Origin: Eubacterium nodatum ATCC 33099
GTDB taxonomy: Bacteria; Bacillota; Clostridia; Peptostreptococcales; Anaerovoracaceae
Direction of reading: 5' to 3'
DNA length: 64,000 nucleotides
Assembly (NCBI GenBank): GCA_000510425.1
Contig: AZKM01000001.1
Coordinates: 1 to 64,000 of the forward strand
Shown: positions 28,743-38,114 of the stretch, piece by piece
Position numbering within the stretch: position 1 is the first letter of the stretch
Layout: every line of letters begins with the position of its first letter
The notes under the pieces: generated by a model
The model's input: the letters and a program-made list of their open reading frames with translations, nothing else
What the model was told of the DNA's origin: nothing
The model's database searches: none
Made by a program: the position numbers and the translations under genes

Positions 28743-29891
28743 TTATTTCATGCCTTGATCCTTACGAATTTTTTCTATTAACTCATCTGCCCCCTCTGAT
28801 TTTATCAGATTATTCCTGTCGGTGGTAAACATGACAACTTCAATTTTAACTTCGTCCTTTAGCCTGAAGTTAAGAAACCAAAGTGCTCTGTCGCAGATTC
28901 TCCTCTTCAACTCAGGAAACCACGGCATATCCTTTACAAGCTCAAATGCCTTATCTGTATTTACACATTTTAGCATTTTTTCAAGCAGAGGTACAGGTGC
29001 TCCTAAAATGGCACTGTGTGTTACGAAAACCTCCATTCTCGCATCTGCATAAAGAGAATGAGTATTCATAACGCCTGCAGCGATTTTCACAAGTTTTCCG
29101 GTATGCCCCACCAATAGAACTTCTTTGAATCCCTTATATTTAATATAATCTAAAGCCTCTCCCACGAAGTTTGAAATTTCTGCCGCCTTATCTATATCCA
29201 ACCCCAAATATGTTTTACAGAAGTCCATTCCATAATTGCCCGGAGCAATTAAAATCCTTTCCGGATTTTCTGCATATCTTTTGTCTATATCAACTTTAAT
29301 AGTATCAAGCAGTGCCTTTTCACTCATGGGTTCCACTATTCCCGTAGTTCCCAAAATAGAAATTCCTCCTATAATTCCAAGTTTAGGATTAAAAGTCTTT
29401 CTTCCGACTTCTTCTCCTCCCGGTACGAAAACTTCAACTCTAAGCCCCCTGTGATACCCATGTCGCCTGCAAACTCTCAAAAGATTTTCCCTGATCATTT
29501 TCCTTGGAACCGGATTTATTGCAGCCTCTCCTACTTTACACTGAAGACCATCCTGAGTCACCCTGCCGACTCCAATACCACCATCTATTATAATATCTTC
29601 GGTTTCTGTTTTTGTAACCTTAACGGTAATTGGAAGTCCATGTGTTGCATCTGCGTCATCGCCACCGTCTTTAATTATGGCACAGACCGCCTCATCATTT
29701 GACCACTGTGCATTTTCCACATCAAAAATCGCCTCCTGACCCTTTGGCAATTTAATTTCAACCTGAAGAACCTTTTTGCCTGTGAGCAGCATTTCAAGAG
29801 ACGCTGTAGCAGCTGCAGTGGCACAGCTTCCGGTGGTGTATCCACATCTCAACTTTTTTCCGTTTACCAACCTGTATTTCTCATTTTTCAT
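28743..29891 (-). CDS. cbiD: Cobalt-precorrin-5B C1-methyltransferase
   Basis: CbiD methylates C1 in the anaerobic pathway. The 382-residue protein has the signature GYTTGSCATAAATAS at residues about 17-31, GRVTQDGLQ and the central GTTGIVEPMSE. It is the first gene of a ten-gene minus-strand run ending at cbiC, and a near-consensus promoter with an overlapping inverted repeat lies directly upstream. No cobalamin riboswitch core was found in the leader. Confidence 0.96.
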   Translation of the reverse strand: MKNEKYRLVNGKKLRCGYTTGSCATAAATASLEMLLTGKKVLQVEIKLPKGQEAIFDVENAQWSNDEAVCAIIKDGGDDADATHGLPITVKVTKTETEDIIIDGGIGVGRVTQDGLQCKVGEAAINPVPRKMIRENLLRVCRRHGYHRGLRVEVFVPGGEEVGRKTFNPKLGIIGGISILGTTGIVEPMSEKALLDTIKVDIDKRYAENPERILIAPGNYGMDFCKTYLGLDIDKAAEISNFVGEALDYIKYKGFKEVLLVGHTGKLVKIAAGVMNTHSLYADARMEVFVTHSAILGAPVPLLEKMLKCVNTDKAFELVKDMPWFPELKRRICDRALWFLNFRLKDEVKIEVVMFTTDRNNLIKSEGADELIEKIRKDQGMK

Positions 29892-29908
29892 GTATAGCTC
29901 CGTTTTTC

Positions 29909-29931
29909 ATGAAACGATTTCTCTGTTTCAT
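29909..29931. promoter_or_regulatory. Inverted repeat at the cbiD promoter, candidate operator
   Basis: Arms ATGAAAC (29909-29915) and GTTTCAT (29925-29931) are perfectly complementary around 9 bases. The repeat overlaps the end of the -10 box and the expected start of transcription, the usual place for a repressor site. No bound factor is known to me. Confidence 0.5.
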
Positions 29932-29958
29932 TATATTCCACCTGTGATACCATGTCAA
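29930..29958 (-). promoter_or_regulatory. Promoter of the cobalamin operon
   Basis: On the minus strand TTGACA (29958-29953), 17 bases, TATAAT (29935-29930): a full consensus match. It lies 39 bases upstream of cbiD. The rest of the 295-base gap up to gltX holds a 13-base palindrome (CTGATA-T-TATCAG, 30003-30015) and no gene. Confidence 0.8.
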
Positions 29959-30186
29959 AGAATTTAGAAAAACATAAAACCCTGAAAATTATCGGACAAA
30001 GACTGATATTATCAGGTACCATTTCTATGTTTTTTCCAAATATTATTCTGAAAAAAAGAAACTGAGATAAACCTTAATTCAAAAGGTCTGCCCCAGTTCT
30101 CTATTGACTTTATTTTTCATATACGCTTTATGATTCTTTGCTTCACCCCAACATCCGACATATAGTCCTTCATTTTCTATTGGTAC

Positions 30187-31857
30187 TTAACAGCCGAATC
30201 TGCTTCTAACCTTTTCCTCACCCAGAATCTGTTGGATTTCCCAAATATCCGGAGACTGACTTCTGCCCATAAGTGCAATCCTTATAACTGTACTTACATG
30301 ACCCACATGACCTTTGTACTTCTCCGGATGTTTTTTATAATCCTTCGGTTTTGCGGCATATCCCATGGAAACTGCAATTTCTCTAATTTTATCAAACCAA
30401 CGGCTTTGATCATCTCCGTGGTCATAACTTTCCATGTATGAAGTCAATATCTTCTCTGCATCTTCCCTCGAAACTTCGGTCGGATTTTCTTCTTCTATCT
30501 TAAAATGTCCGTCAAAGAAATAGCTTATAAAATCCATAATCTGTCTTCCGTAAATCAGGTCTTTACGAGGTTTCTTATCATTTCTGCCCAGGTCTAAAAT
30601 TTTCAGCATATATGCTCTGTCCTCAAACATATCGGAAAACTCCGGTGCGAATTCACAGGACCAAGACTTTAAAAAGTCGTACAAATCCTCTGCAGAAATT
30701 TTGAGAAGGACTTCTTTGCTGATGTCATTAAGTTTATTAAGGTCGAATAATGCCCCCGAACTACTCATTTTTTCCGTGGTAAACGGAAACTCATCTATGG
30801 AACTTTCCGGATTTTCCATTCTCCACTCTTCAAAATTCGAGTTTAAGATTGTCAAAAGATATTCCCTCACCGCTGCCGGATGATACCCCTGATTTCTATA
30901 ATATGTGAGAGCCAGCTCAGGATCTTCACGCTTAGAAAGTTTTCTCTTGTTCCCATTTTCATCCAGTTTCATAAGCTGTGCCGTATGGCAATAAATCGGA
31001 ATTTTCCAGCCCAATTTTTCAAACAGTTCTATATGAGTGGGAAGTGATGACAGCCACTCTGCGCCTCGTACAACATGTGTGGTTCTCATTAAATGATCAT
31101 CAATTACATGGGCAAAATGGTAGGTCGGAATTCCTGTTGCCTTTAAAATAACGATGTCCATGAAATTTTCCGGCATAGTCAGGGTTCCACGAATTGCATC
31201 CTCTACACTTACCTTTCTTACCTCGATCTTCTCCTCATCTCCGTCAATTGTCTTAATTGCATCTTTTCCTTCAGATTTAAGGCGAAGTACATAAGGTCTG
31301 CCTTCTTTCAGAGCCTTTTCAACATCTTTTAAATCCCATTCCCTGCACCTTGCAAACTCACCATATATGCCCGGAGTCTTTTTATCTGCCTCCTGGGATA
31401 CTCTGATTTCTGAAATTTCTTCCTCAGTTAAAAAACATGGATAGGCCTTGCCCTCTTCCACCAATTTCTTTGCAAAGCATTGATAAATTTCGCCCCTACG
31501 GCTCTGGGTATAATCTCCGTAATCACCCATGTCCCCAGATTTGCCTGCACCTTCATCAAATTTGATTCCAAAGAATTTCAAGGAGTCTATGATTGTCTCC
31601 ACAGCACCTTCAACATATCTCTTATCATCAGTATCTTCTATTCTAAGGTAAAACACTCCATTGGACTGATGCGCCATTCTTTCGTCTACAAAGGCTCCGT
31701 AAAGATTCCCCAAATGCATAAAACCTGTCGGACTCGGACCGAGTCTGGTGACTTTCGCTTCTTTTGGAAGATCTCTTTCCGGATACATCTTTTCATATTC
31801 TTCCGGCGATTTATTTATATGCGGAAACAATAACTGTGCAAGCTTTTTATAATCCAT
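30187..31857 (-). CDS. gltX: Glutamate--tRNA ligase
   Basis: A class I aminoacyl-tRNA synthetase of 556 residues that charges tRNA-Glu. The HIGH-type motif is GPSPTGFMHLGNLY near residue 40, and the KMSKS-type motif is RKLSKRED near residue 307. Also present are LRIEDTD and the substrate-recognition HVVRGAEWLSSLP. It is longer than the roughly 485 residues typical of many bacteria, matching the long clostridial form. It lies 56 bases downstream of the ywlG-like gene. Confidence 0.94.
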   Translation of the reverse strand: MDYKKLAQLLFPHINKSPEEYEKMYPERDLPKEAKVTRLGPSPTGFMHLGNLYGAFVDERMAHQSNGVFYLRIEDTDDKRYVEGAVETIIDSLKFFGIKFDEGAGKSGDMGDYGDYTQSRRGEIYQCFAKKLVEEGKAYPCFLTEEEISEIRVSQEADKKTPGIYGEFARCREWDLKDVEKALKEGRPYVLRLKSEGKDAIKTIDGDEEKIEVRKVSVEDAIRGTLTMPENFMDIVILKATGIPTYHFAHVIDDHLMRTTHVVRGAEWLSSLPTHIELFEKLGWKIPIYCHTAQLMKLDENGNKRKLSKREDPELALTYYRNQGYHPAAVREYLLTILNSNFEEWRMENPESSIDEFPFTTEKMSSSGALFDLNKLNDISKEVLLKISAEDLYDFLKSWSCEFAPEFSDMFEDRAYMLKILDLGRNDKKPRKDLIYGRQIMDFISYFFDGHFKIEEENPTEVSREDAEKILTSYMESYDHGDDQSRWFDKIREIAVSMGYAAKPKDYKKHPEKYKGHVGHVSTVIRIALMGRSQSPDIWEIQQILGEEKVRSRFGC

Positions 31858-31913
31858 ATATTTTCTCCTCGTTTACTTGGTTCATATATTAAGGTCTACA
31901 TATAGAACTACAC

Positions 31914-32483
31914 CTATAGTCGAACCTCCCCACCTGATAATCTGTCATCATAGACAGCTCTGCTGCCGCCTATAAATTTAGGTCTTGTTCTGACGCAAAC
32001 CACATTTGCCTCACCGATTTTCTTAATCTTTGTCCTTACCGGAACTGCAACAGCTCTCAGGTGCATACCTATTATGGTATCACCGATATCCATACCTGCC
32101 GCAGCCTTTATGTGTTCAACTGCAACCGGATCTTTTGCATTCTCATAATGAGTCACAGAAAAAGACCCCCCTGCATGCAGCTGTGGAACCACATTACAAA
32201 TCTCCGTTCCTTTAGGCAAAGCTTCTTTCTCCACTATTATGGCTCTGTTCAGATGTTCGCAGCATTGAGCGGCCAGATAAATTCCTCTTTCATCTAAAAG
32301 CGGTTTTATTCCCTCGTATATAGCCTTTGCAACATTGATATCCGAGCCTCTGCCTATATGCTGTCCCTTTACCTCACTTGAGGAGCAACCAACCACAAAG
32401 ATTTCTCCCTTTTCGATTTTCGCTGTTTTAAGCAGTTCTTCACATGCTTCTTTTGCCCGAACTTTAATTTCTTCATAAGTCAT
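31914..32483 (-). CDS. TIGR01440/UPF0340 family protein (YwlG-like)
   Basis: A 189-residue conserved Firmicute protein of unknown function. Family-typical segments are VVGCSSSEVKGQHIGRGSD near the N-terminus, AAQCCEHLNRAIIVE in the middle and VCVRTRPKFIGGSRAVYDDRLSGG at the end. It sits 38 bases after ahcY and upstream of gltX, so it is probably in the same transcript. I cannot assign an activity. Confidence 0.9.
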   Translation of the reverse strand: MTYEEIKVRAKEACEELLKTAKIEKGEIFVVGCSSSEVKGQHIGRGSDINVAKAIYEGIKPLLDERGIYLAAQCCEHLNRAIIVEKEALPKGTEICNVVPQLHAGGSFSVTHYENAKDPVAVEHIKAAAGMDIGDTIIGMHLRAVAVPVRTKIKKIGEANVVCVRTRPKFIGGSRAVYDDRLSGGEVRL

Positions 32484-32521
32484 TTGATTACTCCTTCCCT
32501 TTATCTTATCCGCAAAACTTT

Positions 32522-33772
32522 TTATACATCCCAGCTGTTCAGATACGCTTCCTGCTCCTCCGTAAGTTTATCGATTTCAATACCCCATGCTTCAAGCTTA
32601 AGCCTTGCAACATCATCGTCAATTTCTTTACTGACATCTATTACTTCTCGATTAAGGTTCATGTGGTTTTCTTTCACATAAAGAGCTGACATCGCCTGAA
32701 CCGCAAAACTCATATCCATAATTTCCGCAGGATGCCCGTCTGCTGCCGCAATATTCACAAGTCTTCCCTCTGCAATAACATTGATCCAGTTATCGTTAGG
32801 AAGCCTGTAACCCATAATATTATTTCTTGTTTCCTTCTTCTCCAAAGCGACTTTTTCTAATTCGTCCATGTCTATTTCGCAGTTAAAATGTCCGGCATTG
32901 GTCAAAATAGCCCTGTCCTTCATTGTCATCATCTGAGGAACAGTAATGGTCTTACAGCATCCTGTTGCACTTACGAAAATATCTCCCAAAGGTGCGGCTT
33001 TATCCATAGTCATTATGTCAAAACCATCCATTTTAGCTTCTATTGCCCTGACCGGATTGATTTCTGTCACTATTACTTTAGCCCCCAGAGATGCCGCTCT
33101 CATTGCAATTCCCCGTGAGCACCAGCCATACCCCACTACCACAACGGTTTTAGATGCAATAATCAAATTGGTATTCCTCATTATGCTGTCCCACACTGAC
33201 TGTCCCGTTCCATACCTATTGTCGAAAAGGTGCTTACAATCAGCATCGTTAACTGCAACCATCGGAAACTTGAGGATTCCTTCTCTTTCCATGGCTTTGA
33301 GCCTAATTACACCGGTTGTGGTTTCCTCACAGCCTCCCCGGACTTCTTCCGCAAGATCAGGTCTTTTGGTATGGAGCAAACCCACAAGATCCCCTCCGTC
33401 ATCTATAATTATGTTCGGCTTGCAGGACAGACACATTTCGATATGTCTGTCATACTCTTTCTGAGTTGCGCCATGGTATGCAAATACAGACAGACCGCTG
33501 TCTGCAAGGGCTGCTGCAACATCATCCTGAGTGGACAAAACATTACTTCCCGTTACATACATCTCTGCTCCTCCTGCAGCAAGGACGAGGCAAAGATAAG
33601 CGGTCTTTGCTTCCAGATGAACAGAAAGGGAAATCTTAATTCCCTCAAAAGGTTTTTCCTCTGCAAATTTCTTTTCTAGGCCTGTAAGCAGAGGCATGTT
33701 ATGCTTAACCCACTGTATTTTTTTATGACCTGACGGTGCCAACTCTATATCTCTAATTTCGTATTTTGACAT
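32522..33772 (-). CDS. ahcY: Adenosylhomocysteinase (S-adenosylhomocysteine hydrolase)
   Basis: AhcY splits S-adenosylhomocysteine into adenosine and homocysteine with bound NAD. At 416 residues it is the shorter form found in archaea, Thermotoga and some Clostridia, without the roughly 40-residue insert. Visible motifs are SVHLEAKTAYL, the NAD-binding VVVGYGWCSRGIA, and NAGHFNCEID. The frame is open to 33814, but the ATG at 33772 is preceded by AGGGG and gives the normal N-terminus MSKYEIRDIELAPSG. An A/T-rich candidate promoter (TTTACA at 33829-33824) lies upstream. Confidence 0.93.
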   Translation of the reverse strand: MSKYEIRDIELAPSGHKKIQWVKHNMPLLTGLEKKFAEEKPFEGIKISLSVHLEAKTAYLCLVLAAGGAEMYVTGSNVLSTQDDVAAALADSGLSVFAYHGATQKEYDRHIEMCLSCKPNIIIDDGGDLVGLLHTKRPDLAEEVRGGCEETTTGVIRLKAMEREGILKFPMVAVNDADCKHLFDNRYGTGQSVWDSIMRNTNLIIASKTVVVVGYGWCSRGIAMRAASLGAKVIVTEINPVRAIEAKMDGFDIMTMDKAAPLGDIFVSATGCCKTITVPQMMTMKDRAILTNAGHFNCEIDMDELEKVALEKKETRNNIMGYRLPNDNWINVIAEGRLVNIAAADGHPAEIMDMSFAVQAMSALYVKENHMNLNREVIDVSKEIDDDVARLKLEAWGIEIDKLTEEQEAYLNSWDV

Positions 33773-33881
33773 TTTTTCCCCTTCGTTCAAAGTAATAATA
33801 TATATTGAAATCATTTTATCATATGTAAACAGTATTTCTACAATTGATAAAATAATACGTTATTTGCTCTCCTGAAACAAG

Positions 33882-35720
33882 TTATTCAACAGTCACAGAT
33901 TTTGCCAGGTTTCTGGGTTTATCAATATCTTCACCCTTGATCTTAGCCACATAATAGGCAAACAACTGAAGGGGTATAACAGAAAGTATAGGCGTAACTT
34001 CATCATCGCACTCCGGAATATATACCGTTTCGGTACTCTCTGCCTCTATCTTAGTATTCCCTTCCTTTGCAACGGAAATAACATGAGCCATTCTCGCCTT
34101 TACCTCAACGATATTTGAATACATCTTATCGAACAAGAAATTTTGTGTAGCCAAGGCAATCACAATGGTCTCCGGTTCCATCAGTGCAATAGTTCCATGC
34201 TTTAGTTCTCCTGCCGCAATTGCAAAAGAGTTGATGTATGAAATTTCTTTCAGTTTAAGGGAACCTTCAAGTGCCACAGCTGAATCTAATCCGCGCCCTA
34301 TGAAAAACACCTGGGTTCGGTTATACAAGCGTTCTGCCAGCTTCTGTATTTCATTGCTTTTCTTTAAAATTTCATCTATCTTCGCCGGCATAGCCATAAG
34401 TTCCTGAATTATATTGTCGTAATATTCTTTTGAAATTGTTCCCGTTAAATCAGCCAGATAAAGCCCTATTAAGTACATACAAACCAGCTGAGTCGTATAG
34501 GCTTTGGTGGACGCCACGGCAATCTCCGGTCCTGCCCAGGTGTAGAACACATCATTCGACTCTCTGGCAACAGAGCTTCCCACAACATTGCAGATTGAAA
34601 GCACTCGAGCACCGTGGCTCTTCGCCTCCCTTAAAGCCGCCAGCGTATCCAGTGTCTCTCCCGATTGACTTATCGCTATAAATAAAGTTTTTTCATCCAT
34701 AACCGGGTTTCTATATCTGAACTCAGATGCCACATCAATTTCAACCGGAATTCTTGCCATCTTCTCAATCACATACTTTCCTACCATTCCTGCGTGATAC
34801 GCAGTGCCACAGGCTACGATATATACTTTTGAAAAATTCTTTACATCCTCTGCAGTAAGTGAAATTCCGTCAAGCTTAATTCTTCCCTCTTCATCTATTC
34901 TTCTAAGCAGTGTTTCTTCTACCGCTTTTGGTTGTTCGTAGATTTCCTTCAGCATAAAGTGTTCATAGCCGCCTTTTTCAGCATCTTCTATGCTCCAGTT
35001 CACTTTCATCAGTTCCCGTTTTACCGGTTTTCTTGAAGAATCATAAATCTTTATTTCATCAGGTGTACAAACCACCATCTCATCGTTTTCTATTAAATAA
35101 ATATCATTTACATACTTTAGCAGTGCAGGTATATCTGATGCAATAAATTTGCAGTCTTTTCCCACGCCTGCAATTAGGGGGGCATCCTTTCTGTATGCAA
35201 CGATTTTGTCCTTTTCATTTGAAGAAACCACGCCGATGGCATAGGCTCCCGTCATTTCTTTTACAGCCTCATAGACAGCATCTTCAAGATTTCCACCGTT
35301 TTTCCCATGTAAAATTCCTATGAGCTTGGCTATTACCTCAGTATCCGTTTCAGTCTGAAACTCAATACCATTTTCTTCAGAAAGCTTATTTCTAAGCTCA
35401 ACATAGTTTTCCACAATTCCGTTGTGGACCACTGCGATTTCACCATCACTGCTTATATGGGGGTGTGCGTTCAAATCAGAAGGAGCACCGTGTGTTGCCC
35501 ATCTGGTATGACCGATTCCTGTGGTTCCGGTTAATTTTTCACCCTTTATTAAACCCTCAAGGTCTGCAATTTTCCCCTGCTTTTTCCTCACAACAATAGT
35601 ATTACCGCTCTGCAGTGCAATACCGGCAGAATCATATCCTCTGTACTCCAATTTTTTGAGTCCTTCAATTATGATGCCTTTAGCTTGTGCGTTTCCTGTA
35701 TATCCAACGATACCACACAT
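33882..35720 (-). CDS. glmS: Glutamine--fructose-6-phosphate aminotransferase (isomerizing)
   Basis: GlmS makes glucosamine-6-phosphate, the entry to cell-wall amino sugars. The 612-residue protein begins MCGIVGYTG with the catalytic Cys after the initiator Met. It has the glutaminase site, then two SIS isomerase domains (SQSGETLDTLAALREAK; FIGRGLDSAVALEGSLK) and ends with the active-site Lys in LAKSVTVE. It starts 12 bases after glmM, so the glmS ribozyme usual in Firmicutes has no room here. Confidence 0.97.
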   Translation of the reverse strand: MCGIVGYTGNAQAKGIIIEGLKKLEYRGYDSAGIALQSGNTIVVRKKQGKIADLEGLIKGEKLTGTTGIGHTRWATHGAPSDLNAHPHISSDGEIAVVHNGIVENYVELRNKLSEENGIEFQTETDTEVIAKLIGILHGKNGGNLEDAVYEAVKEMTGAYAIGVVSSNEKDKIVAYRKDAPLIAGVGKDCKFIASDIPALLKYVNDIYLIENDEMVVCTPDEIKIYDSSRKPVKRELMKVNWSIEDAEKGGYEHFMLKEIYEQPKAVEETLLRRIDEEGRIKLDGISLTAEDVKNFSKVYIVACGTAYHAGMVGKYVIEKMARIPVEIDVASEFRYRNPVMDEKTLFIAISQSGETLDTLAALREAKSHGARVLSICNVVGSSVARESNDVFYTWAGPEIAVASTKAYTTQLVCMYLIGLYLADLTGTISKEYYDNIIQELMAMPAKIDEILKKSNEIQKLAERLYNRTQVFFIGRGLDSAVALEGSLKLKEISYINSFAIAAGELKHGTIALMEPETIVIALATQNFLFDKMYSNIVEVKARMAHVISVAKEGNTKIEAESTETVYIPECDDEVTPILSVIPLQLFAYYVAKIKGEDIDKPRNLAKSVTVE

Positions 35721-35732
35721 ATATGATACCTC

Positions 35733-37088
35733 CTATTTTCCGTATTTTTTTCTGATCAATTCAGCCAAATCATTTGCAAGTTCTGAAATATGCTCTTTAT
35801 CCTTTCCTTCAATCATAACACGAACCAGAGATTCTGTCCCCGAAGGTCTTATAAGGACTCTGCCCTCTCCTCCCAGTTCATCCTCAATTAAAGAAATTGA
35901 TGCAATTATTTCTTCATCACTTTTGTATGCAATCTTTCCTTCCTTGCTAACCTTTGCATTGACAAGCACCTGTGGATAAAGTACAACTTCATCGGAAAGT
36001 TCTGAGGCAGTTTTCCCTGAATGTACCATAGCCTTGATAAACTGAAGCGATGAAAGGGTTCCGTCTCCTGTGGTAGAATAGTTTCTGAATATAATATGTC
36101 CCGACTGCTCTCCGCCTATGACACAGCCTGTCTGAAGCATGGATTCAAGGACATACCTGTCTCCGACATTGGTAATCTCAACACTTGCACCCATATCCTC
36201 CACAAATCTGTGAAAACCCATATTACTCATAACCGTTGCCGTAACCAGATCGCCTGCCAGCTGACCCATATCTTTAAGCATCTTTGCACAGATACATATG
36301 GTCTTATCTCCATCTACAATTCTCCCCTTTTCATCAACTACGATAAGTCTGTCTGCATCTCCATCATAGGCAAGCCCTATATCAGCCTTTTCCTTTACAA
36401 CGGTTTTCTGCAGAAGCTCAGGATTAGTTGAGCCGATTTTATCGTTAATATTGACGCCGTTAGGCGAATCCCCAACGGTAATAACCCTTGCACCGAGCCT
36501 CTCATAGACCTTAGGGGCAACCTTATATGAAGCTCCGTTTGCACAATCTAAAACCACGGTTTTTCCTTCAAGTATATAATCCACCGTTGAGAGAAGGTAC
36601 TCTATGTATAGCAGCTCTGCTTCTCTGGATAAGTCAATTTCCTTCCCCAGGTTTGCTCCTTCCGGTTTTTCCTGTGGAAAACTTTTTTCACCCAGGGCAT
36701 AGCTCTCTATTTCTTCCTCTATTTCATCACTTAACTTATATCCGTCTCCGTTAAAAAACTTAATTCCGTTATCTCTGTACGGATTGTGTGAGGCTGAGAT
36801 TACCACCCCCGCCTGTGCATCATAAACCCTGACCAATCTTGCAATTGCAGGTGTAGGTGTCACACCTATTTTAATTACATTTCCACCCATTGACAAAATT
36901 CCGGCAGTCAAAGCATTTTCCAGCATGTCTCCCGACAATCTTGTATCTTTTCCGATTACGATAGCCGGCTGCTTATGCAAATGCCCTAAAACCGTTGCAC
37001 CTGCTCTGCCGAGATTATATGCAAGCTCCGGCGTCAAATCCACATTTGCAATGCCCCGAACTCCATCTGTTCCAAACAATACACCCAT
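35733..37088 (-). CDS. glmM: Phosphoglucosamine mutase
   Basis: GlmM interconverts glucosamine-6- and -1-phosphate. The 451-residue protein has the start FGTDGVRG, the phosphoserine active-site loop ISASHNPYRDNG near residue 100, the metal-binding DGDADR, and the sugar-binding GEQSGH. Length and motifs are normal. It lies between cdaR and glmS, the conserved arrangement linking c-di-AMP signalling to wall precursor synthesis. Confidence 0.96.
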   Translation of the reverse strand: MGVLFGTDGVRGIANVDLTPELAYNLGRAGATVLGHLHKQPAIVIGKDTRLSGDMLENALTAGILSMGGNVIKIGVTPTPAIARLVRVYDAQAGVVISASHNPYRDNGIKFFNGDGYKLSDEIEEEIESYALGEKSFPQEKPEGANLGKEIDLSREAELLYIEYLLSTVDYILEGKTVVLDCANGASYKVAPKVYERLGARVITVGDSPNGVNINDKIGSTNPELLQKTVVKEKADIGLAYDGDADRLIVVDEKGRIVDGDKTICICAKMLKDMGQLAGDLVTATVMSNMGFHRFVEDMGASVEITNVGDRYVLESMLQTGCVIGGEQSGHIIFRNYSTTGDGTLSSLQFIKAMVHSGKTASELSDEVVLYPQVLVNAKVSKEGKIAYKSDEEIIASISLIEDELGGEGRVLIRPSGTESLVRVMIEGKDKEHISELANDLAELIRKKYGK

Positions 37089-37187
37089 CGTACTCCTCCA
37101 TAATAACTTTTATATAAAATAGCAGTCTACCATTTTTCTTTACTCTAATTCATCGTGCAAAATGCCCGAAATCCTTGCAGCGGTATG

Positions 37188-38114
37188 TCAGTTTTTCTTT
37201 ATTTTCCTCACTTTCACCGTCATAGCAAGTTTTTCGGTACTGTCGGAAAGCTCCACTCCATAAAGAACAGGCTTTATAACAATATATGTATCTGAATACA
37301 CTTTGGAAATATCTATTATTTCCGCTTTCACGGATTCTATTCTAGCCAAAGCAGACTCAGTGCCCCTGATTGTAATACTCTTCGGCAGTTTATATTCTCT
37401 TCTGTAGCGTTCTTGAGATGCTCCTTTAATTTTAACCTCCAGTTTTACTGTCTTTGTTTTATATAAAACAGACTGGACATTAACCGTATTCGACTCAAGA
37501 GTTATTCCCTTTACTTCTTTTCCGTATTTGTCCACCGGAACAACCTTTGACTCTATATTTTTCTGATATTTTTCAACCTTAGAAAGGGCAATCTCTGTTT
37601 TAAGGGTTTTTACCTTTGCAACTTTAGATTTCCCTCCTGTAATCTGTATTTTTTTGGGGAAAATCCCCTTAGTACTCGGCTCATATCCGCTTTTAAGTTT
37701 TCCTGTATACTTAACATCTATGCCTCTGTTTTCACTGACTTTCTTTTCAACACTTATATTAACTTTGCCCGGGTTCTGCTCCTCAAGGGAAATCTTATGG
37801 GGAATTTTCACATCCAAAGAAATCTGATTTTCTCCTTCAGTTGAGTTTGAGACATCTGCATTCACTTTTATGTCAGAAGCCTTCAATTCATAAATCGTCT
37901 TACGCTTACCGGAAACTTTAACCATTACGGTTTTTTTACCCAAAGCTTTAACAGAAAGTCCGTGATTTTCCAAAATCTGTTCATTTTGAAGAGTTATCGG
38001 CACCGACCTGTAAACCTTCGTGGTTTCCGGGTCAAGTTCCCCAATTACATAAAGCCAAAGTATTACGGCAAGAATCAGGGATATAACTAAATTTGCTTTT
38101 TTACTTTGCAGCAT
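37188..38114 (-). CDS. cdaR: YbbR-domain protein (CdaR-type regulator of diadenylate cyclase)
   Basis: The 308-residue protein has one N-terminal membrane segment (residues about 8-26) followed by repeated YbbR-type beta domains. The repeats share the phrase VYRSVPITLQNEQILENHG and similar VKVSGK segments. In other Firmicutes CdaR binds the membrane cyclase CdaA and tunes its activity. It overlaps the end of cdaA by 14 bases, so the two are translationally coupled. Confidence 0.9.
   Translation of the reverse strand: MLQSKKANLVISLILAVILWLYVIGELDPETTKVYRSVPITLQNEQILENHGLSVKALGKKTVMVKVSGKRKTIYELKASDIKVNADVSNSTEGENQISLDVKIPHKISLEEQNPGKVNISVEKKVSENRGIDVKYTGKLKSGYEPSTKGIFPKKIQITGGKSKVAKVKTLKTEIALSKVEKYQKNIESKVVPVDKYGKEVKGITLESNTVNVQSVLYKTKTVKLEVKIKGASQERYRREYKLPKSITIRGTESALARIESVKAEIIDISKVYSDTYIVIKPVLYGVELSDSTEKLAMTVKVRKIKKN

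Noticed and set aside
29892..30186. Possible cobalamin riboswitch upstream of cbiD
   Set aside because: No B12-box core was found on the minus strand and the promoter lies only 39 bases before the start codon.
32946..33464. 172-codon plus-strand frame inside ahcY
   Set aside because: It is fully antisense to a well-supported enzyme gene, has a skewed composition and no binding site.
33773..33881. Possible SAH or SAM riboswitch upstream of ahcY
   Set aside because: The gap is about 100 bases, A/T-rich, and shows no conserved helices I could identify.
35721..35732. glmS ribozyme
   Set aside because: Only 12 bases lie between glmM and glmS.
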